DNA from: Halomonas sp. A40-4
Lineage (GTDB): Bacteria > Pseudomonadota > Gammaproteobacteria > Pseudomonadales > Halomonadaceae
Length of the DNA stretch: 64,000 nucleotides
NCBI RefSeq assembly: GCF_015767635.1
Contig: NZ_CP065230.1
Coordinates: 3,472,001 to 3,536,000, forward strand
Reading direction: 5' to 3'
Shown here: positions 1-9,606 of the stretch, piece by piece
How the letters are laid out: each line of letters starts with the position of its first letter
Position numbering within the stretch: the stretch's first letter is position 1
Program-made: the position numbers and the translations under genes
The notes under the pieces: model-generated
What the model saw: only the letters and a program-made list of their open reading frames with translations
Told to the model about the DNA's origin: nothing
Database searches by the model: none

Positions 1-21
1 ATCAATAACAACCAACAGCCG

Positions 22-1191
22 GTGATGAGTGTTATGGACCAATCGCGTATCCGCCTGGAACGCGTTACCAAACGTTGGGACGCGATACCCGCTGTCGATC
101 GTATTTCCTTCGACGTCACCCCGGGTCAATTCGTCATTTTGCTGGGGCCGTCGGGCTGCGGTAAATCGACCACATTGCGCATGATTGCTGGCCTTGAAGA
201 GGCCAGCGACGGGCGTATTCATATCGGTGATCGCGACGTTACCCGGTTGCCGCCTGGGGATCGTGGGCTGAGCATGGTGTTTCAGTCCTACGCACTATTC
301 CCGCACCTGAGCGTAGCTGACAACATCGTGTTTGGTCTGCGCAGCCGCAAGGTACCCAAGGCCGAGCAGCGCGAGCGGCTGGCCAAGGTCGCCGAACTCG
401 TTGACCTCACCGACTACCTGAACCGCAAACCGGCCCAGCTTTCCGGTGGCCAGCGCCAGCGCGTGGCGCTGGCGCGCTCGGTGATCTCCGAACATCCGAT
501 CTGCCTGATGGACGAGCCGCTTTCCAACCTTGACGCCCGGCTGCGCAGCGATATGCGTCGGGAAATCAAGGCATTGCAAAGCCGCCTTAACATGACAGTG
601 ATCTACGTCACCCACGATCAGGTCGAAGCCATGAGCATGGGGGATCGTGTGATTCTGATGCAGCACGGCAAGATCGTGCAGGATGGCACTCCTGACGAGC
701 TGTACAACCGCCCGGCCAGTGCCTTTGCCGCCAGCTTTATCGGCAGCCCGGCCATGAACCTGCTGCCGCTTGTGCCAGGCGAACAGGGTGCCGTGATTGA
801 AAGCGAACCCGACACAACGGTAGCCCCGCTGGAAGCCGCCAACGGGCAATTGGGCATCCGCCCGGAAGATATCGAGCTACGCCCTGCATCAGCTTCCGGG
901 GTACCGGCAAAGGTGCTGAGCGACGAATATCTGGGCGCCGACACCATCGCCCACCTGGCGGTCGGCGACCATACCCTGCGGATCCGACTGCGCGGCCGCC
1001 ACGCGATTACCGGCCAGCACTGCCGGATCGGCTGGCCTGCGTCCGCCGCGCACCTCTTCGCCGAGGACGGCCTGCGTCGTGACGATCTTGCCGCTTACTC
1101 ACTCATGCCCACCGTATCCCCGGAAAGCGAATTACCCACTGGTTCACCGCAAGATGAATTGCGCCACTCCCAGCTCCAATCCCAACGTTGA
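22..1191 (+). CDS. ABC transporter ATP-binding protein (UgpC/MalK-like, CUT1 family)
   Basis: Energy-coupling ATPase of a carbohydrate or glycerol-phosphate type importer. Visible motifs are Walker A (GPSGCGKS, residues 42-49), Q-loop Q88, signature LSGGQ at 140-144 and Walker B CLMDEP at 161-166, followed by VTHDQ. The roughly 140 C-terminal residues form the TOBE-like regulatory domain usual in UgpC/MalK, and 389 residues is the normal family length. The frame opens with GTG at 22, and ATG codons at 25 and 34 are alternative starts. It is followed directly by its binding protein and two permeases. The substrate cannot be read from the sequence; the set resembles the sn-glycerol-3-phosphate (Ugp) group. 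Confidence 0.93.
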   Translation: MMSVMDQSRIRLERVTKRWDAIPAVDRISFDVTPGQFVILLGPSGCGKSTTLRMIAGLEEASDGRIHIGDRDVTRLPPGDRGLSMVFQSYALFPHLSVADNIVFGLRSRKVPKAEQRERLAKVAELVDLTDYLNRKPAQLSGGQRQRVALARSVISEHPICLMDEPLSNLDARLRSDMRREIKALQSRLNMTVIYVTHDQVEAMSMGDRVILMQHGKIVQDGTPDELYNRPASAFAASFIGSPAMNLLPLVPGEQGAVIESEPDTTVAPLEAANGQLGIRPEDIELRPASASGVPAKVLSDEYLGADTIAHLAVGDHTLRIRLRGRHAITGQHCRIGWPASAAHLFAEDGLRRDDLAAYSLMPTVSPESELPTGSPQDELRHSQLQSQR

Positions 1192-1201
1192 GGTGTCTCC
1201 C

Positions 1202-2485
1202 ATGCGTGCCCGTCTCCCCTTTGCTCTTTCTGCCCTCACCGCTGGCCTGCTCAGCGCCGGTCAGGTCGCCGCCAACGACCCGGTCGAATTGACCATGTAC
1301 TACCCGGTCGCCGTCGGCGGTGCGCTGACCGATGTGGTCGACGACCTGGTCAACGAATTTGAAAGCGAGCATCCCGATATCGACGTGGAAGCCATCTACG
1401 CAGGCAACTACGACGACACCCGAGTACGCGCCATGTCGGCGATGGAAGCGGGAGATACGCCGCAGCTGTCGGTCATGTTCTCCATCGACCTCTACGAACT
1501 GCTGGAACAAGATGCCATCGTGGCCTTCGACGATCTGGTCGAAAGCGACGAAGAACGCGAGTGGCTCGATAGTTTCTACCCCGGGCTGATGGAAAACGGC
1601 CAGTTGGATGGCAAAACTTATGGCATTCCCTTCCAGCGCTCCACCATCGTGCTGTTCTGGAACAAAGACGCCTTTGAAGCCGCCGGCCTCGACCCCGAAA
1701 CGCCCCCCGAGAACTGGGAACAAATGGTCGAAATGGCCGCCACCGTGCGCGAGGCCTCCGACGGCGAGCAATGGGGCGTGATGGTACCGTCCACCGGCTA
1801 CCCCTACTGGATGTTCCAGGCCTTCGCCTTCCAGAACGGCCACCGGCTGATGAGCGAAGACGGTACCGAGGTCTATTTCGATGACCCTGCCGCCATTGAA
1901 GCGCTTGAATACTGGGTATCGCTGGCCAATGAGCACGGTGCCATGCCTGACGACACCATCGAATGGGGCACGCTGCGCCAGAATTTTATCGAGGAATCCA
2001 CCGCGATGATGTGGCACACCACGGGCAACCTGAGTGCTGTGCGTAGCGAAGCAGACTTCGATTTTGGCGTGGCCATGCTGCCGATGAAAACCCAGCGCGG
2101 TAGCCCCACCGGCGGCGGCAACTTCTACATTTTTGAAGATACGACGGAAGAAGAACAGCAGGCAGCAATGACGTTTATCCGCTGGATGACCGCCCCTGAA
2201 CGTGCCGCAGCCTGGTCTATCGAGACCGGCTACATGGGCGTCAGCCCTGCTGCCTACGAAACCGAAGCCCTGCGAGACTACGTCGCCAACTTCCCGCCTG
2301 CGGCGGTCGCCCGGGATCAGTTGGAACACAGCACGGCGGAGCTTTCCACCTACCAGGGTGGCCGTGTGCGCCGCGCTCTGGACAATGCCGTTCAAGCCGC
2401 GTTGACCGGTCAGATGACGCCTGAAGACGCCCTCTCTCAGGCACAGCAAGAGGCCGAAGGTGTGCTACGCCGCTACGCCCGCTAA
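1202..2485 (+). CDS. ABC transporter extracellular solute-binding protein (UgpB-like)
   Basis: Periplasmic binding protein of the same importer, 427 residues. A Sec signal peptide (MRARLPFALSALTAGLLSAG, cleavage near AANDP) opens the protein at ATG 1202. That start lies 10 bases after the ATPase stop and has GAGG just upstream. The longer frame from 1079 would bury the signal peptide, so I rejected it. The mature part has the family-1 fold features seen in UgpB, such as YAGNYDDT near residue 63 and a GGGNFYIF segment. The ligand is probably a sugar or polyol phosphate, but this is inferred only from family resemblance. Confidence 0.92.
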   Translation: MRARLPFALSALTAGLLSAGQVAANDPVELTMYYPVAVGGALTDVVDDLVNEFESEHPDIDVEAIYAGNYDDTRVRAMSAMEAGDTPQLSVMFSIDLYELLEQDAIVAFDDLVESDEEREWLDSFYPGLMENGQLDGKTYGIPFQRSTIVLFWNKDAFEAAGLDPETPPENWEQMVEMAATVREASDGEQWGVMVPSTGYPYWMFQAFAFQNGHRLMSEDGTEVYFDDPAAIEALEYWVSLANEHGAMPDDTIEWGTLRQNFIEESTAMMWHTTGNLSAVRSEADFDFGVAMLPMKTQRGSPTGGGNFYIFEDTTEEEQQAAMTFIRWMTAPERAAAWSIETGYMGVSPAAYETEALRDYVANFPPAAVARDQLEHSTAELSTYQGGRVRRALDNAVQAALTGQMTPEDALSQAQQEAEGVLRRYAR

Positions 2486-2518
2486 GGCGCGTCAAAAAAA
2501 CATAACGCTTTCATATTC

Positions 2519-2541
2519 GCCGGGGTGCGCCCCGGCTTTTT
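2519..2541 (+). terminator. Intercistronic terminator-like hairpin after the binding protein
   Basis: A perfect 7-bp GC stem (GCCGGGG / CCCCGGC) with a TGCG loop is followed by five T residues. It lies between the binding-protein gene and the first permease of the same operon. A partial terminator here would give more binding protein than permease, as is common for ABC importers. Confidence 0.75.
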
Positions 2542-2562
2542 CCGGACTCGCGGTGTTCAATC

Positions 2563-3447
2563 ATGACACTAACCGCCCACGCTAAAATGCAACTTTACGG
2601 CGCGCTGCTGTTGCTGCCTGCCGCCGTACTGCTGGCTGCTTTCGCCTATCTGCCCACGATCATGACCGTCATCAACAGCCTTTTTCTTCCCGGCTTTCGT
2701 GGCGAGCCCGCGGCGTTTGTCGGGGTCGAGAACTATCAGGTGCTGTTTGACGACCCGACCTTCTGGCAGGTGGCGCGTAATAACCTGCTCTATGCGCTGG
2801 GCACCATTCCCACCTCCATTGCCCTGGCGCTGGGCATGGCGCTGTTTGTCAACGGCAAGCTGTCGGGGCGCGGCTTTGTGCGTATGGCCTATTTCACGCC
2901 GACCATCCTGCCGATGATCGCCGCCGCCAATATCTGGATGTTTTTCTATGCACCGCAGATCGGCCTGTTCAATAGCCTGCTGGAAACATTGGGATTTTCC
3001 GGCGTGAATTGGCTGGGCGATCCAAGCGTGGCCCTCGGCTCGGTGATCGTCATGTCGGTGTGGAAGGAAGCCGGTTTCTTCATGATTTTCTACCTGGCCG
3101 CGCTACAGAGTATTCCACCGGAACTCAAGGAAGCCGCTGACCTTGAAGGGACCGGCCGCTGGAGCTTCTTCTGGCGGGTTACCTTTCCGCTACTGATGCC
3201 CACCACACTCTTTGTATTGATCAATGCGCTGATCAACGCGGTACGCGTGGTGGATCACCTGTTTATCCTGACCAAGGGTGGGCCCAACAACGCCACCAAC
3301 CTGCTGCTTTATTACGTCTACGAAAATGCCTTCTCGTTCTTCGACCGCACCACGGCGGCGACCATTACGGTAGTGATTCTTCTGGTGCTCGCCGTGGTCG
3401 CAACGCTGAAGTTCACGATCCTTGATCGCAGGACGCACTACCAATGA
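2563..3447 (+). CDS. ABC transporter permease (UgpA-like)
   Basis: First inner-membrane permease of the CUT1 importer, 294 residues with six predicted membrane segments. The cytoplasmic EAA loop that docks on the ATPase is visible as ELKEAADLEGTGRWSFFW near residues 187-204. The gene lies 77 bases after the binding protein, beyond a hairpin, and overlaps the next permease by four bases (ATGA). Family resemblance is to UgpA/MalF-type components; the transported substrate is unknown. Confidence 0.92.
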   Translation: MTLTAHAKMQLYGALLLLPAAVLLAAFAYLPTIMTVINSLFLPGFRGEPAAFVGVENYQVLFDDPTFWQVARNNLLYALGTIPTSIALALGMALFVNGKLSGRGFVRMAYFTPTILPMIAAANIWMFFYAPQIGLFNSLLETLGFSGVNWLGDPSVALGSVIVMSVWKEAGFFMIFYLAALQSIPPELKEAADLEGTGRWSFFWRVTFPLLMPTTLFVLINALINAVRVVDHLFILTKGGPNNATNLLLYYVYENAFSFFDRTTAATITVVILLVLAVVATLKFTILDRRTHYQ

Positions 3448-4286
3448 ACACCACAACGACCACTGCGCCCCGCTCTCGTTATGTCTCCATTCCGTCGCTT
3501 GAAACGGTGGCCGCATGGCTGCTGGCGGTTATCTGGGTCTTTCCGCTGCTGTATGCGTTCTGGGCCGCCTTTCATCCCAGCGAATTCATGGTGAATTTTG
3601 AAATATTCGCCCCGCTGACGCTGGAAAACTTCACCGATGCCTGGTCACAGGCGCCCTTTGCCCGCTACTACCTGAACACCTTTGCACTGGTGACCGGCGT
3701 GGTATTCGCCCAGTTTGTGGTCTGTACCCTGGCGGCATTCGCGTTTGCCCGTTTTCCGGTGCCCGGCAAGAACGTCCTGTTCATGCTGGTGCTGATTCAG
3801 CTGTTCGTGTTTCCCGAAGTACTGATCGTCGAGAACTACCGTATCGCCAGCGGGCTGGGCTTGATCGACACCATCACCGGGATCGGCCTGCCCTACGTGG
3901 CCAGTGCTTTCGGGATTTTCCTGTTGCGTCAGACGTTCAAGACCATCCCCCGGGAGTTGGAGGACGCTGCGCGCATCGAAGGCTGCAACTGGCTGGAAAT
4001 TTTGTGGAAGGTCTATGTACCGCTGGCCAAGCCCACCTACCTGGCTTACGGCCTGGTCTCGATCAGCCACCACTGGAACAATTTCCTGTGGCCACTCGTC
4101 GTCACCAACTCGGTAGAGAGCCGTCCGTTAACCGTCGGGCTGGGCGTCTTTTCGGCACCGGAAACCGGCGTTAACTGGGCGACGGTGAGTGCCGCCACCC
4201 TGTTGAGTATCGCCCCCCTACTGGTCGCCTTCCTGCTCTTCCAGCGCCAGTTCGTGCAGTCGTTTTTACGGGCGGGGATTCGCTAG
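3444..4286 (+). CDS. ABC transporter permease (UgpE-like)
   Basis: Second permease of the importer, 280 residues with six membrane segments. The EAA loop reads [19 protein letters not shown] near residues 172-190. The start overlaps the preceding stop (ATGA at 3444-3447), which indicates translational coupling. It is the last gene of the transporter operon; recQ follows with its own ribosome-binding site after 64 bases. It resembles UgpE/MalG-type permeases. Confidence 0.92.
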   Translation: MNTTTTTAPRSRYVSIPSLETVAAWLLAVIWVFPLLYAFWAAFHPSEFMVNFEIFAPLTLENFTDAWSQAPFARYYLNTFALVTGVVFAQFVVCTLAAFAFARFPVPGKNVLFMLVLIQLFVFPEVLIVENYRIASGLGLIDTITGIGLPYVASAFGIFLLRQTFKTIPRELEDAARIEGCNWLEILWKVYVPLAKPTYLAYGLVSISHHWNNFLWPLVVTNSVESRPLTVGLGVFSAPETGVNWATVSAATLLSIAPLLVAFLLFQRQFVQSFLRAGIR

Positions 4287-4350
4287 GCAGACGCCCCTCG
4301 GGTTTTTCGTGCGACAATTCTCTCTCAGGCACGAGACAAGGAGAGCATTG

Positions 4351-6177
4351 ATGCACGGCGACCCTCACCCGGCAGCCCTCAAGGTACTGCAGGAGGTATT
4401 TGGCTACGACAGCTTTCGCGGCCCGCAGCAGGCGATCATTGAGCATGTAATCGCCGGTGGCGATGCGCTGGTGCTGATGCCCACCGGCGGAGGCAAGTCG
4501 CTGTGCTATCAGATCCCGGCGCTACTCCGCGAAGGCACCGCCATTGTGGTTTCGCCGCTGATCGCGTTGATGCAGGATCAGGTAGCGGCACTTCAACAGA
4601 ACGGGGTCAGGGCGGCTTACCTTAACTCCAGCCTCGATTATCACGAGGCGGTCGAGGTTGAGAACCGCCTGCGAGCGGGGGAACTGGATCTTTTGTATGT
4701 CGCGCCCGAGCGGCTGGCCACGCCGCGTATGCAGATGCTACTGGAGCAGACCCGGATTGCGCTGTTCGCCATTGATGAGGCCCACTGTGTCTCCCAGTGG
4801 GGCCACGATTTCCGCCCCGAGTATCGCCAGCTTTCCCAGCTTCATCAGCGTTTCCCCCACGTGCCGCGCATCGCCCTCACCGCCACCGCCGATGTGCCCA
4901 CCCGGGGCGATATCATGGAGCATCTGCAGCTTCAGGAAGCGGCGCTTTACAACAGCGGCTTTGACCGGCCCAACATTCGCTACCATATCGCCGAGAATCA
5001 GGGTAACGCCAAGGAGCAGTTGCTGCGCTTTATTCGTGAGCACCACGACGGCGAGGCGGGTATCGTCTACTGCCTTTCCCGGCGCAAGGTGGAGGAAACC
5101 GCCGCCTGGCTGGAGCGCCAGGGGCTGACGGCACTGCCCTACCATGCGGGGCTTCCCCCCGAGCAGCGCCAGTACCACCAGACCCGCTTTCTGCGCGAAG
5201 AGGGTGTGGTCGTCGTGGCCACCATCGCCTTTGGCATGGGCATCGACAAGCCGGACGTGCGCTTCGTCGCCCACCTCAACCTTCCCAAGAGCATCGAAGC
5301 CTACTACCAGGAGACCGGCCGGGCCGGGCGCGACGGCCTGGCCGCCGATGCCTGGATGGCCTACGGGCTTCAGGACGTGATCACGCTGCGCCAGATGCAG
5401 CAGGACTCCAGCGCCGCCGACCATCAAAAGCGCATCGAACAGCAGAAGCTCGATGCCATGCTGGGGCTTTGCGAGATCATAAGTTGCCGCCGCCAGGCGC
5501 TGTTGCACTATTTTGGCGATCATCTGGACGCCCCCTGCGGCAATTGCGACAACTGCCTGACGCCGCCCGAGACATGGGAGGCCACCGTGGCGGCGCAAAA
5601 GGCGCTCTCCTGTGTCTACCGCACCGAACAGCGCTTCGGCGTGACCTACCTCGTGGATGTACTGCTAGGCAAAAGTAACGAGCGTATCACCCGCTTTGGC
5701 CACGACCGCCTCAGCACCTTCGGCATTGGTAAAGACCTCGCGGCCAGCGAATGGAGAGCGCTCTTTCGCCAACTGATTGCCAGCGGCTTTTTGAGCGTGG
5801 ATATGGAGGGGCACGGCGGCATCAAGCTCACTGCCAATGCCAAGCCGGTGCTGCGCGGCGAGCAGACCCTCACCCTGCGCAAACCAAGCAAAGCCAAGGC
5901 AACTCGACGGGGAAGCAAAAGCACCTCTGTGCCGCAGGGCCACGGCCCGCTGTGGGAAGCCCTGCGTCAGCACCGCCGGGAACTGGCTGAAGCCCAGGGC
6001 GTACCTGCCTATGTGATTTTCCACGACGCCACCCTGGCCGAGATGGTCGAGCAGACCCCTCAGAGCCTGGCGGCACTGGGCGCCATCTCCGGCATCGGCG
6101 CGCGCAAGCTGACGGACTACGGCGAGGGCTTTCTGAACGTTATCCAGACGCATCAGGAAACCGAGCAAAGCAGCTGA
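4351..6177 (+). CDS. recQ: ATP-dependent DNA helicase RecQ
   Basis: A 3'-5' superfamily 2 helicase acting in recombination and fork repair. The 608 residues match E. coli RecQ in length. Visible motifs are Walker A ([12 protein letters not shown]), motif II DEAH in the [14 protein letters not shown] segment, motif [12 protein letters not shown], the RQC zinc-site cysteines (CEIISCRR then CGNCDNC) and a C-terminal HRDC domain ending [12 protein letters not shown] 4351 is chosen because AAGGAGAG precedes it by a good distance; the upstream GTG at 4309 has no such site. It stands alone between the ABC operon and a convergent diguanylate cyclase gene. Confidence 0.96.
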   Translation: MHGDPHPAALKVLQEVFGYDSFRGPQQAIIEHVIAGGDALVLMPTGGGKSLCYQIPALLREGTAIVVSPLIALMQDQVAALQQNGVRAAYLNSSLDYHEAVEVENRLRAGELDLLYVAPERLATPRMQMLLEQTRIALFAIDEAHCVSQWGHDFRPEYRQLSQLHQRFPHVPRIALTATADVPTRGDIMEHLQLQEAALYNSGFDRPNIRYHIAENQGNAKEQLLRFIREHHDGEAGIVYCLSRRKVEETAAWLERQGLTALPYHAGLPPEQRQYHQTRFLREEGVVVVATIAFGMGIDKPDVRFVAHLNLPKSIEAYYQETGRAGRDGLAADAWMAYGLQDVITLRQMQQDSSAADHQKRIEQQKLDAMLGLCEIISCRRQALLHYFGDHLDAPCGNCDNCLTPPETWEATVAAQKALSCVYRTEQRFGVTYLVDVLLGKSNERITRFGHDRLSTFGIGKDLAASEWRALFRQLIASGFLSVDMEGHGGIKLTANAKPVLRGEQTLTLRKPSKAKATRRGSKSTSVPQGHGPLWEALRQHRRELAEAQGVPAYVIFHDATLAEMVEQTPQSLAALGAISGIGARKLTDYGEGFLNVIQTHQETEQSS

Positions 6178-6215
6178 ACCCGCGTGTCCTCAGGCCATGG
6201 CATTGCTGATAGGCG

Positions 6216-7463
6216 CTACCGTGCTGATCTAAATAAGTCACCAGCAGCGTCATCGGCGTTTGGTAAATCAACCGGGTTAGCCACCCAGATACGATTACGG
6301 CCCCGGCGCTTGGCCTGATAAAGGGCCTGATCGGCGTGGGAGAGTATATCGTCAGCGGTCATGTTTGCCTCTGGGGGCAGCACCGCCACGCCCACGCTGA
6401 CCGTGACAACCGCCTGAGGCGAGACCCCGGCATTGGCTATCTGCAGGGCTTCGACGCCGCGACGGATACGCTCGGCCGCGGGCTCGGCAGCTTCCGGCGA
6501 CGCTTCCGCCATGAGCACAACGAATTCCTCACCGCCAAACCGCACTACCAGATCGGCGCTGCGGCTATTCAGCTGCATAGCCCTGGCCACCTGACGCAAA
6601 CAGTCATCACCCTGAAGGTGCCCATAACGGTCGTTGTAGGCCTTGAAGTGGTCGATATCGATCACCATGAGCCCTAGCCAGGCGTTTTTATCGACGGCCT
6701 CACGCCAGCGCGTCGCAAATTCCATATCGAGTTGGCGACGGTTGGCCAGGTTCGTCAGCGGATCGGTCAGCGACAGTTGGGAGAGCATTTCATTGTTTTT
6801 CAGGTAATGACCTGCGCGCAGCTTTTCCCGCAACACATGCAGATAGGCAAGCCGTTCGCTGCGCTCGAGACGATAGTTGGCCACCAGCGTGAAGGCCCCA
6901 TTGGCCAGAAGGGTAAAGATGGCCAGTCGCTTGATTTCCAGCGGCATTGGGGCGTAGTTAACCACAAACGCCACGATAATCAGAACGCTGAGCACTGAGG
7001 ACGCCAGCGCATAGCCGAAACGCAACGAATAGACGATATTACCCACCACCAGAATGAGCCCGAAGGAGAACACATCCAGGTAGGAGTAGCGCGCGGTGGA
7101 CGAGACAAGAATCATGCAGGAGATTAGCGTGGCACAGATCACCGTGCTGGCCATCAGAAATTCGCGAGTTCGAGGCGAAACCCCGCGATATACCCACCAG
7201 AGGATAGTCAGCCCGACGGGCAGCATTACCCCCGCCCGAAACGCCACCGCGGTGGTAAACGCATCGGGACGAAAACTGAAGTCGTTGATCAGGAAGAGAT
7301 TATAGATAAACGCCGCTATCAGCCCTGCCACCACCATGTTTCGGCTGCGCTGACGCTGCGTATCGGCCTCGAAATGCGCTTCTACATGGTCGGCAAAGCG
7401 TAGTCGCCAGGAACCTCGTCCAAGCTCGTCTTCGACGTCTTTGAGCAACACGTCATTGACCAT
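6216..7463 (-). CDS. Membrane-bound diguanylate cyclase (GGDEF)
   Basis: Synthesises cyclic di-GMP from two GTP. The 415 residues contain an N-terminal cytoplasmic stretch, about six hydrophobic segments between residues 43 and 196, a short helical linker and a C-terminal GGDEF domain. The active-site motif is GGEEF at 310-314. An allosteric I-site, RSAD at 301-304, sits exactly five residues before it, so product inhibition is expected. The membrane part lacks a recognisable known sensor signature, and the input signal is unknown. The gene is convergent with recQ. Confidence 0.93.
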   Translation of the reverse strand: MVNDVLLKDVEDELGRGSWRLRFADHVEAHFEADTQRQRSRNMVVAGLIAAFIYNLFLINDFSFRPDAFTTAVAFRAGVMLPVGLTILWWVYRGVSPRTREFLMASTVICATLISCMILVSSTARYSYLDVFSFGLILVVGNIVYSLRFGYALASSVLSVLIIVAFVVNYAPMPLEIKRLAIFTLLANGAFTLVANYRLERSERLAYLHVLREKLRAGHYLKNNEMLSQLSLTDPLTNLANRRQLDMEFATRWREAVDKNAWLGLMVIDIDHFKAYNDRYGHLQGDDCLRQVARAMQLNSRSADLVVRFGGEEFVVLMAEASPEAAEPAAERIRRGVEALQIANAGVSPQAVVTVSVGVAVLPPEANMTADDILSHADQALYQAKRRGRNRIWVANPVDLPNADDAAGDLFRSAR

Positions 7464-7570
7464 GCCTCACCCCTATGACCCAACCAGCTCACCTTTCGCA
7501 TCAATGCCGCGTTAGTGGGCACAGTACTTTACTTTGAAGACGGTTATGCAAAGCCACGATAGCATCAAGT

Positions 7571-7576
7571 TATAAT
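7571..7576 (+). promoter_or_regulatory. Possible -10 hexamer upstream of the YrhK-like gene
   Basis: A perfect TATAAT lies about 100 bases before the start at 7675. No good -35 hexamer is visible at 16-18 bases upstream, so this is only a weak promoter candidate. Confidence 0.25.
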
Positions 7577-7674
7577 GGATACGCCGACGCTGATTAAACG
7601 CGTGTGACACTTTTGTATGAGGCGCTCATCAGCCTCTCGGCGAAAGCATCCGCTATTGATTAAGGAGAAAAGGC

Positions 7675-7959
7675 ATGCAGCGCGAACAGGACCCCAAGAC
7701 ACGCGACTGGACGTTCACACTCGGACACAGGGAATTGGTGGTGCACCAACGCTATGAAGCGCTGAGCATTCTGAATGATTTCATGTTGGGGATCTGGTTC
7801 ACCATCGGCAGCGTCTGCTTTTTCTACGAAGGCAGCCTCAGAACACTGGGCGTCTGGCTGTTCGTGATCGGCAGCGTGCAGCTGCTGTTACGCCCGGCGA
7901 TTCGCCTGCATCGCTATATCTACTTCAAGCAACTGCCGGACACCAATCACGATGCCTAG
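7675..7959 (+). CDS. Small YrhK-domain-like membrane protein
   Basis: A 94-residue protein with two hydrophobic segments (about residues 40-58 and 62-80) and a charged N-terminus. The pattern of an ELVVHQRYE stretch, two helices with FFYEGS between them and a basic end fits the YrhK family (DUF) as I know it. The molecular function of that family is not established. ATG 7675 is preceded by AAGGAGAAAAGGC, a strong ribosome-binding site. It is transcribed away from the diguanylate cyclase gene and converges on the zinc-finger gene. Confidence 0.7.
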   Translation: MQREQDPKTRDWTFTLGHRELVVHQRYEALSILNDFMLGIWFTIGSVCFFYEGSLRTLGVWLFVIGSVQLLLRPAIRLHRYIYFKQLPDTNHDA

Positions 7960-7976
7960 CCGACAAGGAAGACCGC

Positions 7977-8243
7977 TCAGCGCAGCTGGCTATCCTTGCT
8001 GCCTCGACGGTTATAGCCGCTGACGCTTGCCTGCTTCTTGTCCACGGCCGCCTGGCAGTCAACGCACAGCCGAACGCCAGGAATGGCCTTGCGGCGGGGC
8101 TCGGGGATCGGCTCGCCACATTCTTCGCAGGTGTCCAGGCTTTCGCCCCGGGGCAATTGGCTGCGGGCTCGCTGCACCGCGTCTTCCAGGGTGCTTTCTA
8201 TCTGCGCTTGTTCAGCGCCGTCTTTTGCCCATCCACCGGCCAT
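7977..8243 (-). CDS. DksA/TraR family C4 zinc-finger protein (YbiI-like)
   Basis: An 88-residue protein with a C-terminal four-cysteine zinc finger, CEECGEPIPEPRRKAIPGV followed by CVDC, which is the DksA/TraR signature. It lacks the long coiled coil of true DksA and is close to the short YbiI-type members. ATG 8243 is chosen because AGGAG precedes it. The longer frame to 8345 would run into the neighbouring gene. Family members may touch RNA polymerase, but no role is shown for this short type. Confidence 0.85.
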   Translation of the reverse strand: MAGGWAKDGAEQAQIESTLEDAVQRARSQLPRGESLDTCEECGEPIPEPRRKAIPGVRLCVDCQAAVDKKQASVSGYNRRGSKDSQLR

Positions 8244-8286
8244 GGCCGCGCTCCTCGCTAGGTTAAAACCTCTTTCAGCATAGCAG

Positions 8287-8844
8287 CTAGGACGGGTCGT
8301 GTTGCTCGACGCCCTCGAACACCTCGGGATATTTGCGCTTGGCACGCGCCAGCCGAATGATGGTAATGATATTGGTGACCACGATCAGGGCTTCGGCAAG
8401 CGTGCCGCCAATCGTGCCGATCAGCAGGTTGTTGAGCATCCATGCCAGGGCCGCCAGCCCCAGGAAGACGCGCATGGCGATGCCGCGCAGCAGGAACATG
8501 CCCAGCGTGCCCAGCACCATGGCCGTTAGGGGCAAGACGTCGATCCAGCTCTGCCAGGTAAGCCATGCCGCGATACCGCTGACCGCCAGTACTCCCGTCA
8601 TGACCGGCTTGCTGCCCAGAAAGCGCCGAGCCAGCACGATGCGTACGATCACCAGCACCGTCAGCGCAGCGGCGGTCCAGCTCCCGAAGAACACAAACTG
8701 CAGCGCAAAGGCCACGTTGGCCGAGATCAGCAGCACCAGCAGGCGGTCATCGTGCTTGCTTGAAAATGCCACCAGGCAAATCACCAGGGCGACCAGGCCA
8801 AAGAACTGACCAGCCAGGGCGCTGTGGCTGAATGTTTCAAGCAT
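8287..8844 (-). CDS. YgjV-family inner membrane protein
   Basis: A 185-residue integral membrane protein with about six hydrophobic helices. The opening segment GQFFGLVALVICLVAFSSK and the repeated short helices fit the YgjV inner membrane family. No enzymatic motif is visible and the function is unknown. AGGAG precedes the ATG. The gene is followed after 43 bases by the zinc-finger gene on the same strand, so the two may be co-transcribed. Confidence 0.75.
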   Translation of the reverse strand: MLETFSHSALAGQFFGLVALVICLVAFSSKHDDRLLVLLISANVAFALQFVFFGSWTAAALTVLVIVRIVLARRFLGSKPVMTGVLAVSGIAAWLTWQSWIDVLPLTAMVLGTLGMFLLRGIAMRVFLGLAALAWMLNNLLIGTIGGTLAEALIVVTNIITIIRLARAKRKYPEVFEGVEQHDPS

Positions 8845-8961
8845 AACGACAGGGCTCCTAGGTCGGCTTTGCCCCAGGCTACCACGTCGTTACCGTCACT
8901 GCCTCTGGCCAGTGGCGGCCATTGGTAACAGCTTGAGCGGTGACCAACCCAAGCCTAAACG

Positions 8962-9135
8962 CTATTTGTTGAGTTTTTTGCGCCGCTGTTCGGCCCGCTT
9001 GATGGCGGATAGTTTTTCGGGCCGCTTCATCGACTTCCAGTGGCGGATCTCTTCAATACTGCGCCCACAGCCAGTGCACATGCCTCCTTTCAACTGGCAA
9101 GCCGAGATGCAGGGACTGTCGATTTTCTTGGCCAT
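8962..9135 (-). CDS. DUF1289 small cysteine-rich protein
   Basis: A 57-residue basic protein with the DUF1289 pattern: SPCISAC, a short spacer, MCTGCGRS, then EIRHWKSM. The four cysteines suggest metal binding, but no function is established for the family. The start ATG (9135-9133) overlaps the preceding stop by one base (TGATG), so translation is probably coupled to the upstream gene. The longer frame to 9198 is rejected because it would run into that gene. Confidence 0.85.
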   Translation of the reverse strand: MAKKIDSPCISACQLKGGMCTGCGRSIEEIRHWKSMKRPEKLSAIKRAEQRRKKLNK

Positions 9136-9500
9136 CAGTGCCTCGCGGCACGGGAGCGCAACCGGCGCTGCCAGTCGCCACCGTGAGTATGCTGGCACGA
9201 CTGCTCACTATCGAAATCGATATGCTGGCTAACGCTGTCGATTGCCACGCCCGCATCAACCAGGGCATTGGCCGTAAGGTCATGAAGGCGCTGCTTGTCG
9301 CCTCCTTTCAGCGCTGAAGCCAGGTGTGCATCAGTATCAAATACCCAGATAACGACAAGGCTTGCGGGGAAGTTCTGATAGTCAACGCAGTGGGTCAGCC
9401 AGACAAACCCAACCACCTCCGCTTTGGCCTGTTCGCAGGCATCGGTCAGCGCAGCAATTAGCCGGCGCTCCAGTTTGCCGCGTTCCCGTTTGGCAATCAT
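9135..9500 (-). CDS. Conserved hypothetical protein, possible tRNA or nucleic-acid partner
   Basis: A 121-residue soluble protein that I do not recognise as a named family. It begins MIAKRERGKLERRLIAALTD and has a central hydrophobic beta-rich part (LVVIWVFDTD) with an alpha/beta look. There is no signal peptide or membrane helix. The internal ATG at 9500 is preferred over 9620 because the extra N-terminus is low-quality and GAACACTC precedes the internal start only weakly. It is translationally coupled to the DUF1289 gene. The functional guess in the call is weak. Confidence 0.6.
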   Translation of the reverse strand: MIAKRERGKLERRLIAALTDACEQAKAEVVGFVWLTHCVDYQNFPASLVVIWVFDTDAHLASALKGGDKQRLHDLTANALVDAGVAIDSVSQHIDFDSEQSCQHTHGGDWQRRLRSRAARH

Positions 9501-9606
9501 GAGTGTTCCTGCTCGTTCGTGTGTGTAGAGAAGTAATCCGAACCGCTGGCCGACTGCCGGGAGACACCCGGCAACGCCTGCATCCTCGTGCCAAGCGCCT
9601 TGACGA

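Noticed and set aside
1103-2449. A 448-codon open frame opposite the ABC binding protein
   Set aside because: Same reason: a mirror of codon bias, with low-complexity product and no start signal.
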